Source of the DNA: Castor canadensis
Taxonomy: Eukaryota > Chordata > Mammalia > Rodentia > Castoridae
Reading direction: 5' to 3'
Assembly (NCBI RefSeq): GCF_047511655.1
Contig: NC_133400.1
Location: 3,881,001-3,945,000 of the forward strand
Length of the DNA stretch: 64,000 nt
The notes under the pieces were generated by a model. That model saw only the letters and a program-made list of their open reading frames with translations, did not search any database and was not told the origin of the DNA. Of the stretch, positions 23,262 through 32,894 are shown piece by piece. The translations under genes were made by a program, and so were the position numbers. Numbering within the stretch: the stretch's first letter is position 1; each line of letters begins with the position of its first letter.

Positions 23262-23385
23262 TTTCGTTGTTGTTTTGAGACAGGGTCACACTATGTAGCC
23301 CAGACTGGCCTTCCAACTTCCCATCTTCCTACTTCTGCCTCCTTAGTGCTGGGATTACAGATGTGTGCTACAATACCCAGCTAAG
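23262..23385 (-). repeat. B1-like SINE in the old L1
   Basis: Plus-strand text 'ttttgagacagggtcacact', 'cagactggccttccaacttc' and 'gtgctgggattacagatgtg' is the reverse complement of a B1 element. Confidence 0.85.
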
Positions 23386-23857
23386 AAACCAACTTTAAAA
23401 TTTAAGAACTCTAGTAGGTCGAAAGTAAAGATGTAGAAGAACATATATGATGTGGAAAGCATGCTAACACTAAAAGAAAGCTGGGGTGGTGACTGGTGCC
23501 AGGGAACATGGACTGCAGGACAAAGAGGCACCTGTCATGATGACTGGTAGTCCACATTGTCAGGAACATATTTAATTCCTAATTATCTATAAGCCTAATA
23601 ACAGAGCTTTGCAAAAATACATAAAGCAAAAACTGACAGAACCGAAAGGAGAGCTAGACGACTCCAAACCATAGTTAGAAATTTCACCATCCCGTCACTG
23701 TTGATGGGACAAGTGGACAGAAAACCAGGAAGATTATGGAAGCTTGAACAAGTTGCCAACTGACTATTTCTAGAACGCCCATCCAACCACAGTCCAGCAT
23801 GGCAGTCTACTCCTGCGCATGAACTGTTCACGAAGGTAGCATACGTGGCCGGGCTGC

Positions 23858-24262
23858 CGTGCCCCCGCCGTGACTGCTCCAGAGCAGCCCTGGCTGGCCG
23901 TTCTTGCATGCATTCCCAGCAGGCCAGAAATATATAAGACCATTAGAGTCTCGTGTGGATTTTATGACCAGACCCTGGCTCCAGGGATGTGCTTGCCTCT
24001 CTGATGTTATCTTAAAATAAACCAGGTACGTTCCATCCAGGATGAAGTCACTTTTGTTCCAGTCCATAAACACACCCCATTTCTGACCTAAATCTCGGGG
24101 CTCCAACTGCTCTTGCTGCTGCTCAGGACACAGATCGGTCAGTAAGTCCCTCAAAAACCTGCCCTCCATGCAGTCCTGGACCACGGCCTCTCCTCCGTCT
24201 CAGGGCACCTTGGGGCTGTACTTCGTACACCAGGTCCAGCCTGTTCCCAAACATAGTCTGAG
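23858..24262 (-). other. GC-rich insert of unknown origin inside the L1, with a 118-codon open frame
   Basis: L1 sequence stops near 23,857 ('acgtggccgggctg') and resumes near 24,263 ('acctcaaaaagttg'). The roughly 400 bp between are unlike L1. On the minus strand an open frame from 24,184 to 23,828 (counting a GTG start) includes 'QKWGVFMDWNKSDF' and 'LDGTYLVYFKITSE'. An in-frame stop lies just upstream, and the frame runs out into L1 text at its 3' end. On the plus strand there are a TATA-like 'aatatataagacc' at about 23,930 and an AATAAA near 24,016. It may be a piece of a processed pseudogene or a small LTR; I do not recognise the parent. Confidence 0.35.
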
Positions 24263-24290
24263 GCAAAAAATACCTCAAAAAGTTGTAAAA

Positions 24291-24382
24291 GACTAGAGCT
24301 GGCAGAATGGCTCACATGGTAGAGCACCTACCTAGTAAACATGAGGCCCTGAGTTCAAACCGTGGTACCACCAAAAAAAAAT
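24291..24382 (+). repeat. tRNA/ID-like SINE
   Basis: 'gctggcagaatggctcacat' and 'gagttcaaaccgtggtacca' with an A tail. The flanks 'gtaaaaga' and 'gtggaaga' look like an imperfect target duplication. Confidence 0.85.
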
Positions 24383-24702
24383 TTGTGGAAGACCGAGATC
24401 TTACAAAATATGTTCTCTAGCCACAATAGAATTAAAGTTTTTTTTTTTTTAAATCGATTTTAAAAATTTCAAAAATTTCCAAATACTTGGAAAAACTTCC
24501 AAATAACCCATGGGCAGATGACATCACCCATGAGTGGATGACATCACAGGGAAAATGGAAGGAGTTTTAACTGAATGAAAATGAACACATGGTATGGCCA
24601 AGTGTGGGATTCAACTAAAGCCACACCAGGCACTAACGGTACTGAATGCCACCATCTGAAAAGCAGGAAGTCCCATATGGCAATCCAAGCTTCCACCTTA
24701 AG

Positions 24703-24832
24703 GAGGTCAGGCATGGCTGTACCACACACGTGATCCCAGCTACTTGGGGGCTGAGCCAGGTGGATTGCTTGAGCCCAGGAGTTTAAGGCCAGCCTGGGCA
24801 AGACAGCAAGACTCTCTCAAAAACACACAAAA
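24703..24832 (+). repeat. 7SL-derived (B1/Alu-like) SINE
   Basis: 'aggtcaggcatggctgtacc', 'tgatcccagctacttggggg' and 'ttaaggccagcctgggcaag' with a CA/A-rich tail. Confidence 0.85.
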
Positions 24833-25001
24833 GAAGCGGAAAAGAAAGAGCAAATTAAATCTAGAAAAAGGAAAGGAAAAAAATAAAAGCAGAAATTCAC
24901 GAAATCAAAGTCAATTAGCAATACAGAAAAATCAAAAAAGCCAAGGCTTCTTAAACCTCAGTCAGTAAACTTCCACACAAACTAGTCATGATAAAAGTGG
25001 T

Positions 25002-25096
25002 GGGCTGAGATGTAGCTCAGTGGCAGAGTGGCTTGCCTAGCGTGTACAAGGCCCTGGTCTGGATCCCCAGAACTGCCACCACCACCCCAAAAAAAG
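25002..25096 (+). repeat. ID-like SINE
   Basis: 'gggctgagatgtagctcagt' (A box), 'ggcttgcctagcgtgtacaa' and 'ggatccccagaactgccacc' with an A-rich end. Confidence 0.85.
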
Positions 25097-25167
25097 TGGT
25101 AAAGACAGACCAGTATGGGGAAAGAAAGAACCCTGCTACAGATCCTATAAACAATGAAAGATGGCAA

Positions 25168-25392
25168 GGACCTGGGCATGGTGGCTCGCACTAATAATCC
25201 TGGCTACTTGGGAGGCTGAGATCAGGAGGATCAAGGTTTGAGGCCAGACTGGGCAAATAGATCTTGAGACCCCATCCCCAAAATATAACCAAAGCAAAAT
25301 GGACTGGAGGTGTGGCTCAAGTGGTAGAGCACCTGCTTTGCAAGCACAAAACCCCGAGTTCAAACTCCGGTCCCTTCAAAGGGGAAAAAATA
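25168..25392 (+). repeat. Composite SINE: B1-like + tRNA/ID-like
   Basis: B1-like half 'acctgggcatggtggctcgc' to 'cagactgggcaaatagatct', linker 'aaaatataaccaaagcaaaa', tRNA-like half 'tggaggtgtggctcaagtgg' to 'gagttcaaactccggtccct'. Confidence 0.88.
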
Positions 25393-25399
25393 AGAATGA

Positions 25400-25484
25400 T
25401 AAGGTTCTGGGTGTAGCTCAGGTGGTGGAGCACTTGCCTAGTATTGGTAGGCCTGGGTTCGATCTCCAGTGCTGAAAAGAAAAA
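25400..25484 (+). repeat. ID-like SINE directly after a composite SINE
   Basis: 'ggttctgggtgtagctcagg', 'gcacttgcctagtattggta' and 'tgggttcgatctccagtgct', then an A-rich tail. Confidence 0.82.
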
Positions 25485-26796
25485 GGAATTCTGTGCAAAA
25501 TTCTTATGCCACAAAGTAGATCCCAGAAGCGAGATGGGCAGGTTCACCTGAAGACTAAATTACTGAAGGTAGTTTTCACATGCCTGTATCTCCATGAGCA
25601 GCTAAGAGTTCAGATCTTCCTATAAGAAAAACTCAGGACGCCTGTGCCCCACCTGTGAATGAAAAGACACTTTAAAAAAAATTTCATTAGTACAATATTT
25701 TCTTAATCCATTTGTCAGTAATGAGGCATTACTGACAAAGTTGTATGGGGCGGGGGGGATTCATTGTGACATTTCTAAATATGCTTGGTTAGGGTTCACG
25801 TCCACCATCTCTCCCTCATCCCCCTACTTAACACAATTACAGCAGGTTTTATCATTCTACTTCATATAAGTGTATAAGGGATACTGACCCTATGCACCCT
25901 CCCCCTCCCACAGATCAAGTTGCCAGAAAAACTTTTAAGGAAGAAACCACAGCCACCGTGAGCCAAGTTTTGCCGAAGACGCACTGGTTTACATGAGGCC
26001 GCCTTCGTGGACAGAACAGACGGCTGCAGAGCCATGTTCCTCACAAGAAGCACAGGGTTCAATCCCCAGCACTTAAAAAATAAAAAAAGCAAACCAAATC
26101 TGACAATATAGAAGGGACCCACCCCCCTGCACCCCATCTTGATTTTCCCGTATTACATTCAGTAAAAGGTATCAGGGCTTCCTGAAGAGGTGGAGGATTC
26201 CGCAGCTGTGGTACCTTTGTAAGTTTTCTGTAAAATTTGAAACATTCTAAGATTAAACGTTTATTGATGTCAACCAACATAATTCACACAAGAAAAATCA
26301 CATGGTCATTTCAACATATTCAGTATTTGATTAGATTCAACATTCATTCCTAATTTTAAAAAAAAGGAAAAAAGAGTCCTCTCAGCAATCAAGGGCTAGA
26401 GGAAAAACACCCCATCCTTCAAAGAGCATTTAGAAAAGCCTACAGCTAACATGGCAGCTACTGGTGAAAACTGACTGCTTCTACCTGACCCTGCTGCAAG
26501 GACAGGACATCCAATTGGCCACTACTACTCAGTGTGAGACGTGGCCGAGACATGTCCTAAGACAAAGCAAGGGAACCAGTGCCATCCAAACCAGAAAGGG
26601 AGACCGTGTTTGCAGACAAGATCACTCATGAAGAACGTTCTGTACAATCTACAAAGAGGTTCCCAGAACTGATAAGTGAGAAGATTGCAAAATATAAACC
26701 AATATGCAAAAGCCAATTGCGTTTCTGTAGACCAAAAAAGGACAATTGCAAAAATTTTAAAAAGACCATTTACAGTAGGATGAAGAATATGAAATT

Positions 26797-26968
26797 CAGC
26801 TGGGTGCTAGTGGATCATGCCTAGCCACTCAGGAGGCAGAGATCAGGAGGATCGTGGTTTAAAGGCAGCCTGGGCAAATAGTGCAAGCCCATCACAAAAA
26901 GGGCTGGTGGAGTGGCTCAAGGTGGAGGCCCTGAGTTCAAACCCCAGTACTGAAAAAAAAAAAAAATC
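26797..26968 (+). repeat. Composite SINE, shortened
   Basis: B1-like half with 'cactcaggaggcagagatca' and 'aaaggcagcctgggcaaata', tRNA-like half 'gctggtggagtggctcaagg' to 'gagttcaaaccccagtactg', then 13 A's. The tRNA-like half lacks about 25 internal bases, a deletion shared by the copies at 31,530, 38,846, 45,765 and 62,462. Confidence 0.85.
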
Positions 26969-27424
26969 AGAAGATTACAGCTGACACATGGTGACCACTG
27001 ACAATTATAAGCTCTGCTGTTGAATGACTTTAAAGAACACACAGCTAGAGCTTGAAGAGCTCCCCAGTTCATCTCCACAGTACAATCCCAAACAAAAAGC
27101 CCTTTTTTTTTTTTTTTGGAGAAGTGAGGAAGATTTTTTAAAAACACATGTGGAAATATGTAGTATAAAACAGCCAAAACAACTTCACAGAAAGAACAAA
27201 GATTTACATTCCTGTCCCAAACTATTATTATAAATGTGTAAGCAAGGTGATAGGGTGCCAGTGTTGAGAGAGACAGCAAAACGGAACAGAAGGTAAAAAC
27301 AGACCCACACATGTATGATCAATTTTTTTCCCCAAAAGTGCAGAGGAAATTAAATGGGGGATGGAAGAGTGTCTTCAACAAATAGCCCTGAAGGAATTGC
27401 ATATACAGCTGCAAAGAACTGATT

Positions 27425-27737
27425 TTGAGTGTTAGGGACAGTGGATCACACCTGTAATCTCAGTTACTCAGAAGGCAGAGATTAGATCTCAGTTGAGGCC
27501 AGGTGGGCAAAAAGTTGGTGAGAACGGATCTCAACTAGTAAACTGGGTGCAGTGGCTTACATGTGTAATCCCAAACTATTTAGGAGGCTCTGGGAAAGAG
27601 GCTCACAGCCTGAGTCCAGCCCCAGGCAAAAAGTGAAATCCTACCTGCAAATAAAGCAGAAAGGGCAGAGGGTGTGACTCAAGAGCAGCTGCCAGCAAGC
27701 AAAAGGTGCCGAGTTCAAACCCCAGTACCAAAAAACA
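27425..27737 (+). repeat. Three-part composite SINE
   Basis: B1-like unit ('gatcacacctgtaatctcag', 'ttgaggccaggtgggcaaaa'), second altered B1-like unit ('ttacatgtgtaatcccaaac', 'tgagtccagccccaggcaaa'), then a tRNA-like unit ending 'gagttcaaaccccagtacca'. Confidence 0.8.
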
Positions 27738-27739
27738 AC

Positions 27740-29240
27740 TAACTTTGATCTGTACTTCATCTCATACTAAAATAACTCAATCAAATCATAACCCTAATTG
27801 TAGAGCCTAACACTACAGCTTTTAGAAGGAAGTCTGCGGCCTTGGACTCAGTCAAGATTTCTTAGATGGGACATTAAAGAACGAATACATTATCTAAGGC
27901 AGAAGCGGTAAGGCTGGACTGGTGGGTTTGTCCACGGTAGGAACACAGCATGGGTGCCCTCAGGAGCAAGGTCCTGTGTTTGCCTTGAGCACCGATGAGT
28001 TAAAACTGCACCTGAGATCCCCAGGCTCTGTCTGCGGCCTGTGGAGGAACTTGGTAAACAGATTTTAAGCGGGGACAGAAGGCACCAGCAGTGAGTCACG
28101 GACGCCACCTTAAACACGTGAAGAGCGTCAGATGGCCGAAGGCGGTGGTGGCCCTGCCGAGGCTGACACGAATGCTGACGACGATGTGGGGAGCAGGAAG
28201 AGGAGAGGCCCAAAGGGAAAGCATCCGGGGTGAGGTGTGGTCGAGGCCTGGTGGGGCATGCAAGCCAGTGGCTGCAGGGTAACTTCATGATCTCAGGGCA
28301 GGGCGTCCACAACAAGGTCCCCACACCTCCTTCACTGCCACCTGTTCAGGAGGCTGACCTCAGGCCTGTGCAGGAACGCAGCCTCTGGTGAGGACAGTCA
28401 CTCTGGATGCCCACCATTGCTGGAAGGGGTTCTGGGCAGCCCACATGGCCCAGTTCTGTGACTGATCAGAAAGATAGGGAGCTGGAGCGTCCACCTCCCC
28501 AGAGGTCCTAGGGAGGGGCTGGGCTGGGGACACAGACCTCCGAGTCAGGCCCGCTGGGCAGGCGGGGCTGGTGTCCACTGTGAGAAGGCCATGAAGTTCC
28601 CACGGGACGTGGTCCGGCTCCATGTTTAGAAGGCGCTTGGGGAGTGAAGGGAAGGTAGCAGCTTACTGTGCAGAAACCCTCTGTGGCTTCCCAGAATTCT
28701 TAATCAAAACAGAACACCATAACCCTACAAACTTTGCCAGGGAAACTGTGCCGTGCTGATGTTTCCCACCAACAAGCCAACGTCATCCGAGCAGACACCA
28801 GCTCAGCGCGTCCCTGGGGTTTCTGTGCCAGGCATTTGCTGACGCAGTGCCCATCTGTCACCGCAGGAGGTGCCATAACCACGTGCCCTGGGAAAGCCAC
28901 TGCTGTTCTCTGGGTCTCACCACCCCCTGTGAGAATGAGGACAGGGAACACCATCAACCGCGGGGTTTGGTGACACCAGAGCCTAGCGCGTGGAAAGTGG
29001 CACTTCTTGTTCACAGACTTCTTTAAAATAGAGATGCCCGGCTGTGAATGCCTGACCCAAGCCCTTCCATCCCCGAGACGACCCCCCTTGAAGAGGGCGC
29101 TGTTCCCCGCACTCCCTCCCTTGCTGGAACGAGGTTTTCTCTCTTGCTCCTTGGTTATTACTGGACCTAACTGGGCTTAACTGGGGGTGACTGGAGATTT
29201 TAGGAAAGACACAGGATAAACAGAAATTTGGGGTCAGGTG
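27740..29240. other. Intergenic DNA, nothing recognised
   Basis: A slightly CpG-richer patch occurs at 28,095-28,260. Text at 27,770-27,895 is compatible with more decayed L1. No gene supported. Confidence 0.4.
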
Positions 29241-30235
29241 TGTTGTACGCTCGGCTGGAGACACACAACCCTCATTGCTTCTTTTTCTCCATCTTGATCT
29301 TTAAGGCCTTGCTCCTTGCAGTTCTTCAAAAGCTTGTTTCAAACCCCTTAGGCTGGCACTGTCCCACATTTGCTCTCAGCTTCTCTTTAGCTTAATTGCT
29401 CTTAAAGTCTTTTGCCCCCAGGCTTGCATGGTCTCTTTAGCTCTCTCAAAGACTCAGTGCTCAAACTCGCTAACAGCCTCGCCTACAACCTGCATATGCA
29501 TAACTCTTAGGGTCTCCATCCTTAGGCTTGCACTGTGCACCGTCCCATGTTCTCTTTGGCTTTTCTTTAGCTTTCCTAAGGCCCATGTTCTCTTTGGCTT
29601 TTCTTTAGCTTTCCTAAGGCCCACGTTCTCTTTGGCTTTTCTTTAGCTTTCCTAAGGCCAATGTATGAAGTTCTTTTTCCACTTTGTTTTCTGAAGCCTA
29701 TGTTAAAGTTCTCAGTGCAGACTTTCTATCAACCCCTCTTTAGCATTTTCCCTTCGATAATTCTTTTCCCTTCTAAAAGCTTCCCACACCAAAAGGCCCA
29801 AAGTAAAAGATTCTTCCCAATATTCAAAGTAAAAAGCCAAGCAAAAAGCCCAAAAGCCCAAAGTAAAGCCCCAAAAGGCAAAAGCAATAAAGCCCCTCTT
29901 CCTCCTTCAGGGGTCTTTTATAGCAGCAAACAGGTGGCGCCACGGGGAGGGGCGTGACATTGCAACAGGAGAAACCTGCGTTCCTGCTTCTCTGAATGCC
30001 ATTTAGGAGACACAGCTGTTCTGCCTCTCCCTGTTTCGTGGCTGGGGCTGTGCCTATCTTGGCCTACAGGTAAAAGCAATTAACTGCATCTGTCTTGCTT
30101 GCATCCAGTTCTTGTAGGATTTAATCTGCTCCCCATACCCCCTCATGGCACCATCAGGATTGGTATTCTACTCACACCAATGTCAGCTGTCCTGAATGGC
30201 GAGGGGGCCCCAAGGTGACTCTCCTCTCCGCCACA
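29241..30235 (-). mobile_element. Probable ERV LTR of unknown family, about 1 kb
   Basis: Read on the minus strand the segment starts TGTGG at 30,235 and ends ACAACA at 29,241, matching TG...CA LTR ends. A TATA box ('gctataaaagacc') lies at 29,922-29,916, roughly 310 bp into the element, and is followed by a long T-rich region with internal repetition. No primer-binding site is recognised beyond the 3' end and no gag/pol is beside it. The two flanking hexamers do not match, so boundaries are provisional. The long R-U5 part built of short T-rich repeats recalls some class II (IAP-like) rodent LTRs; this is inference. Confidence 0.4.
29542..29655. repeat. Three tandem 38-bp repeats within the LTR-like element
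   Basis: A 38-bp unit ('gcccatgttctctttggctt' plus 'ttctttagctttcctaag' in rotated form) occurs three times head to tail with only a few substitutions. Looser relatives of the unit lie upstream at 29,380-29,450. Confidence 0.92.
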
Positions 30236-30261
30236 GTTAATGTCATCGCTTCCCTTCTGTG

Positions 30262-30610
30262 CTATGCTTTGTATGAATGCCTCAAAACCCATGTGCTAAG
30301 GGCCTGGGCCCCTGCACGTGGCACTCCTGGGGATGGTGGGACCTTCAGGAGGTGGGGCCTAGTGGAAGGAAGTTAGGGGTCATTGGGGGCATGACCTTGA
30401 GGGGGGTAGTGGGACTCTAACCCCTTCTTGTCCCTCTTTGCTTCCCAGTTGTCAAGAGGTGAGCAGCCTCTTTTGCTACGTGTTCCTGCCATGCTGTCAC
30501 CATGGACCCAAAGAAACAGGACCAAATGATTGGGGACTGGAGCGGGAAGCTCTGTGTAAGTTGTTTATCAGGTATTTTGTGATAGAGGTGGAAAGCAGGC
30601 TAACACACGA
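30262..30610 (+). mobile_element. MaLR-type LTR
   Basis: In order: 'cctcaaaacccatgtgctaa', 'tcaggaggtggggcctagtg', 'attgggggcatgaccttgag', 'gtcaagaggtgagcagcct', 'taagttgtttatcaggtatt' and 'tgatagaggtggaaagcagg', i.e. a MaLR-type LTR running left to right. Confidence 0.75.
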
Positions 30611-30892
30611 CAGGCCACAATCCGCCTCTCTGAGGTCCCTTCCACGCCACCCTCCACTTTCCCAGTGAAGAACAGAACTAAATTCTTCCAAAGCACAAAA
30701 TGTGGACTGAGGCCAGGAATGCACACATGCCCACAAAAGCTCAAGTCCTACAGTGGAATCTAAGACGTAAAGGAGAACAGCTTCTGAGAGTTAACTCTGA
30801 TGGCTGGGTCTCACAGTGCCAGGAGGTGCTGAGTTTTGCCAGACCACAAGGCCGCCGGCTGTCTCACAGTCACTGCCTTTAAAAAAAGAAAA

Positions 30893-31120
30893 GACATGGG
30901 CCGGGTGTCAGGGGCTCATGCCTGTAATCCTGGCTAACTGGAGGCTGAGATAGGGAGGATGGAAGTTCGAGACGCACTTGGGCAAATAGTTCATGAGACC
31001 CCATCTTCAAAATAACCAGAGCAAAATCGACTGGAGGTGTGGCTCAAGAGGCAGAGCACCTGCTTCACAAGCATGACGGCTTGAATTCAAAACTCCAGTC
31101 TCAACCAAAACAAAAAACAA
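30893..31120 (+). repeat. Composite SINE: B1-like + tRNA/ID-like
   Basis: 'cgggtgtcaggggctcatgc', 'taatcctggctaactggagg', linker 'aaaataaccagagcaaaatc', then 'tggaggtgtggctcaagagg' and 'gaattcaaaactccagtctc'. Confidence 0.85.
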
Positions 31121-31129
31121 AAACAAAAA

Positions 31130-31220
31130 CTTTGGAGCATGGGGCTGGCTCAAGTGGTAGAACACCTGCCTAGGAAGTGCTAGGCCCTGAGTTCAAGCCC
31201 TAGTACTGTAAAAACAAACA
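31130..31220 (+). repeat. tRNA/ID-like SINE
   Basis: 'ggggctggctcaagtggtag', 'gagttcaagccctagtactg' and an A/CAAA tail. Confidence 0.85.
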
Positions 31221-31224
31221 AACA

Positions 31225-31325
31225 AAAAAACCTACGAGCCAGGAATGATGATGGTGTGTGCCTGCCATTCCAGCATTTGGGAGAGGCCAAGGCCAGCCTG
31301 GACTACACAGTAAGACCCTGGGAAG
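31225..31325 (+). repeat. B1-like SINE, shortened
   Basis: 'agccaggaatgatgatggtg', 'cattccagcatttgggagag' and 'caaggccagcctggactaca'; the central part is deleted. Confidence 0.75.
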
Positions 31326-31529
31326 AGGAGAGAAGGATGGAGGAATAGAGGAAGAGTGGCAGTTTGGATGACAAGTTGGAGTAAGCACAGTACATCCTGT
31401 CTCTCCTACCACATGTGCCCACACACGCACACACACGCGCGCGTTAGAGGGAACCACTCTGTCTGTGGACACTGACAAGCAAATGCAGCTGACAGGCCGG
31501 GAAGCTCCAAAATCAAGAGCTACTGGGAG

Positions 31530-31727
31530 CCAGGAGCCACTGGCTCACGCCTGTAATCGTAACTACTCAGGAGGCAGAGATCAGGAGGATCATGGTTCAA
31601 AGCCAGCCTGGGCAAATAGTTCGCAAGACCCTATCACAAAAAAAAAAAACCCATCACAGAAAAGGGCTGGGAGTGGCCTGAAGTGTAGGCCCTGAGTTCA
31701 AATTCCAGTACTCCAAAAAAAAAAAAA
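31530..31727 (+). repeat. Composite SINE, shortened tRNA half
   Basis: 'gccaggagccactggctcac', 'tcaggaggcagagatcagga', 'aaagccagcctgggcaaata', then 'ggctgggagtggcctgaagt' and 'gagttcaaattccagtactc' plus A tail. Confidence 0.85.
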
Positions 31728-32194
31728 GCTGCTGGGGTCAGCAGGTAACCGTGTCTCGCCCTCCACGGTCTCCTGGTCTTGACTGAGACAGCGGGAAACC
31801 TTCCAAAAAGGAACCTTCAGGCTCAGAGAGTTTCTGGTGACTTGTGCTGACACTTCAAGGAGAAAAGGCAGCACTCCACACAGTGAAATCCAGAGAACTA
31901 AGAGGAGGGGATGCTTCCCTGTTCGTTTCATGAGTCCAGTGTTACCCAGATGCCAGATCGCACAAGGTATGAAAGAAAAGCATGCAAATCAAAGTCCATG
32001 GGAGGCATTCAAACCCACCAATATGTAAAAAGTGCAGCATGCCATGACAAAGCAGGTGTGTCCTAGGCATGCAAGGCTGGGGGAGTCTTTTAAAAGCGAA
32101 TCGGCACGGGCATATTAATGACGGACACTGAAAACTGACACGGTCATGGCCACTGGAGTCACATTCTGTGACTCGCCATTCCTGACAAAAGCTC

Positions 32195-32315
32195 TGGGAG
32201 GCTGGTGTGGTGGTGCACTGTAATCCTAGCACTCGCAATGCTGCGGCCGGAAGGTGGCAAGTTTGAGGCCACCCTGGGCTAAAGAGTGAGGCCCTGTCTC
32301 AAAAAGCACAAGCAA
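32195..32315 (+). repeat. B1-like SINE
   Basis: 'ggctggtgtggtggtgcact', 'gtttgaggccaccctgggct' and 'gaggccctgtctcaaaaagc'. Confidence 0.8.
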
Positions 32316-32614
32316 GCAAACAAACTCTGGGAAAACAGGGAGAATGGGAGAAGAAATATTTAAGTCTGATCAATGGACAGCGTCTGTGAAACCCCAGCCA
32401 GCAGTGGGTTCACGGGCAAAGACAAAGCCATTCCCCAAGGTCAGGAACCGCCATTTACACGCTCGTCCCCTTCCTATCCGGAGTTAAACGGTTAGGCCTA
32501 GTCACTGAAATATCCAAGAAAAAGACCAAAAGCATCACTCACAGAGTGGACAGGGGAAATAAGACTCTCTCTACTTGCAAGCAACATGGTCGTCTCTGTA
32601 GACTATACATATGT

Positions 32615-32722
32615 ATTTTTTTTTTATTGTTTTTGGCTTTTTGTTGGTATGGGGGTTTGAACTCATGACCTTACTCTTACAAGGCAGGCACGCTACCACT
32701 TGAGCCACTCCACCAGCCCCTG
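32615..32722 (-). repeat. tRNA/ID-like SINE
   Basis: Reverse complement of the tRNA-like half: plus text 'tatgggggtttgaactcatg', 'aaggcaggcacgctaccact' and 'tgagccactccaccagcccc', preceded by the T-rich reverse of its tail. Confidence 0.88.
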
Positions 32723-32729
32723 TGGAATG

Positions 32730-32776
32730 CATTAAAGATGTTAATTACACTTGCTCTTAGCCAAAAGGCCAAAGTG
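32730..32776 (-). pseudogene. U2 snRNA 5' fragment
   Basis: Plus text 'acacttgctcttagccaaaa' followed by 'ggcc' is the reverse complement of the U2 5' region ('ggccttttggctaagatcaa' in U2). Only about 35-45 nt are present, next to the 5' end of a reverse-oriented SINE. Confidence 0.65.
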
Positions 32777-32805
32777 GAGTAAAATATATTCAAGAAACTA
32801 ATAAA

Positions 32806-32860
32806 ATTGGCTGGAGGCATGGCTCAAGGGGTAGAGCAGCTGTCTAGCAAGTGTGGACGG
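32806..32860 (+). repeat. tRNA/ID-like SINE fragment
   Basis: 'ggctggaggcatggctcaag' and 'gtctagcaagtgtgg'; the B-box part is replaced by a GGGA-rich run at 32,860-32,893. Confidence 0.75.
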
Positions 32861-32894
32861 AGGGAGGGAGGGGGAGGAAGGAAGGGAGGAAAAA

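Larger units (their letters stand above)
22982..26796 (+). mobile_element. Old LINE-1 ORF2 region, fragmented by nested insertions
   Basis: Stretches between the SINEs follow L1 ORF2 in order on the plus strand: 23,100-23,260; 23,385-23,857 ('gcatgctaacactaaaagaa', 'agcaaaaactgacagaaccg'); 24,263-24,680 ('acaaaatatgttctctagcc', 'aagcttccaccttaagga'); 24,833-25,000; 25,096-25,167; 25,483-25,650; and 26,240-26,790 ('atcaagggctagaggaaaaa', 'gccaattgcgtttctgtag'). Reading frames are destroyed by stops and frameshifts. Insertions inside it are listed separately. Confidence 0.8.

Noticed and set aside
28095..28300. Second CpG island
   Set aside because: CpG density is only slightly raised over a short stretch, with no GC-box cluster or clear splice donor.
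29542..29655. Possible CRISPR-like array
   Set aside because: The three 38-bp copies are directly adjacent with no unique spacers, and the genome is mammalian.
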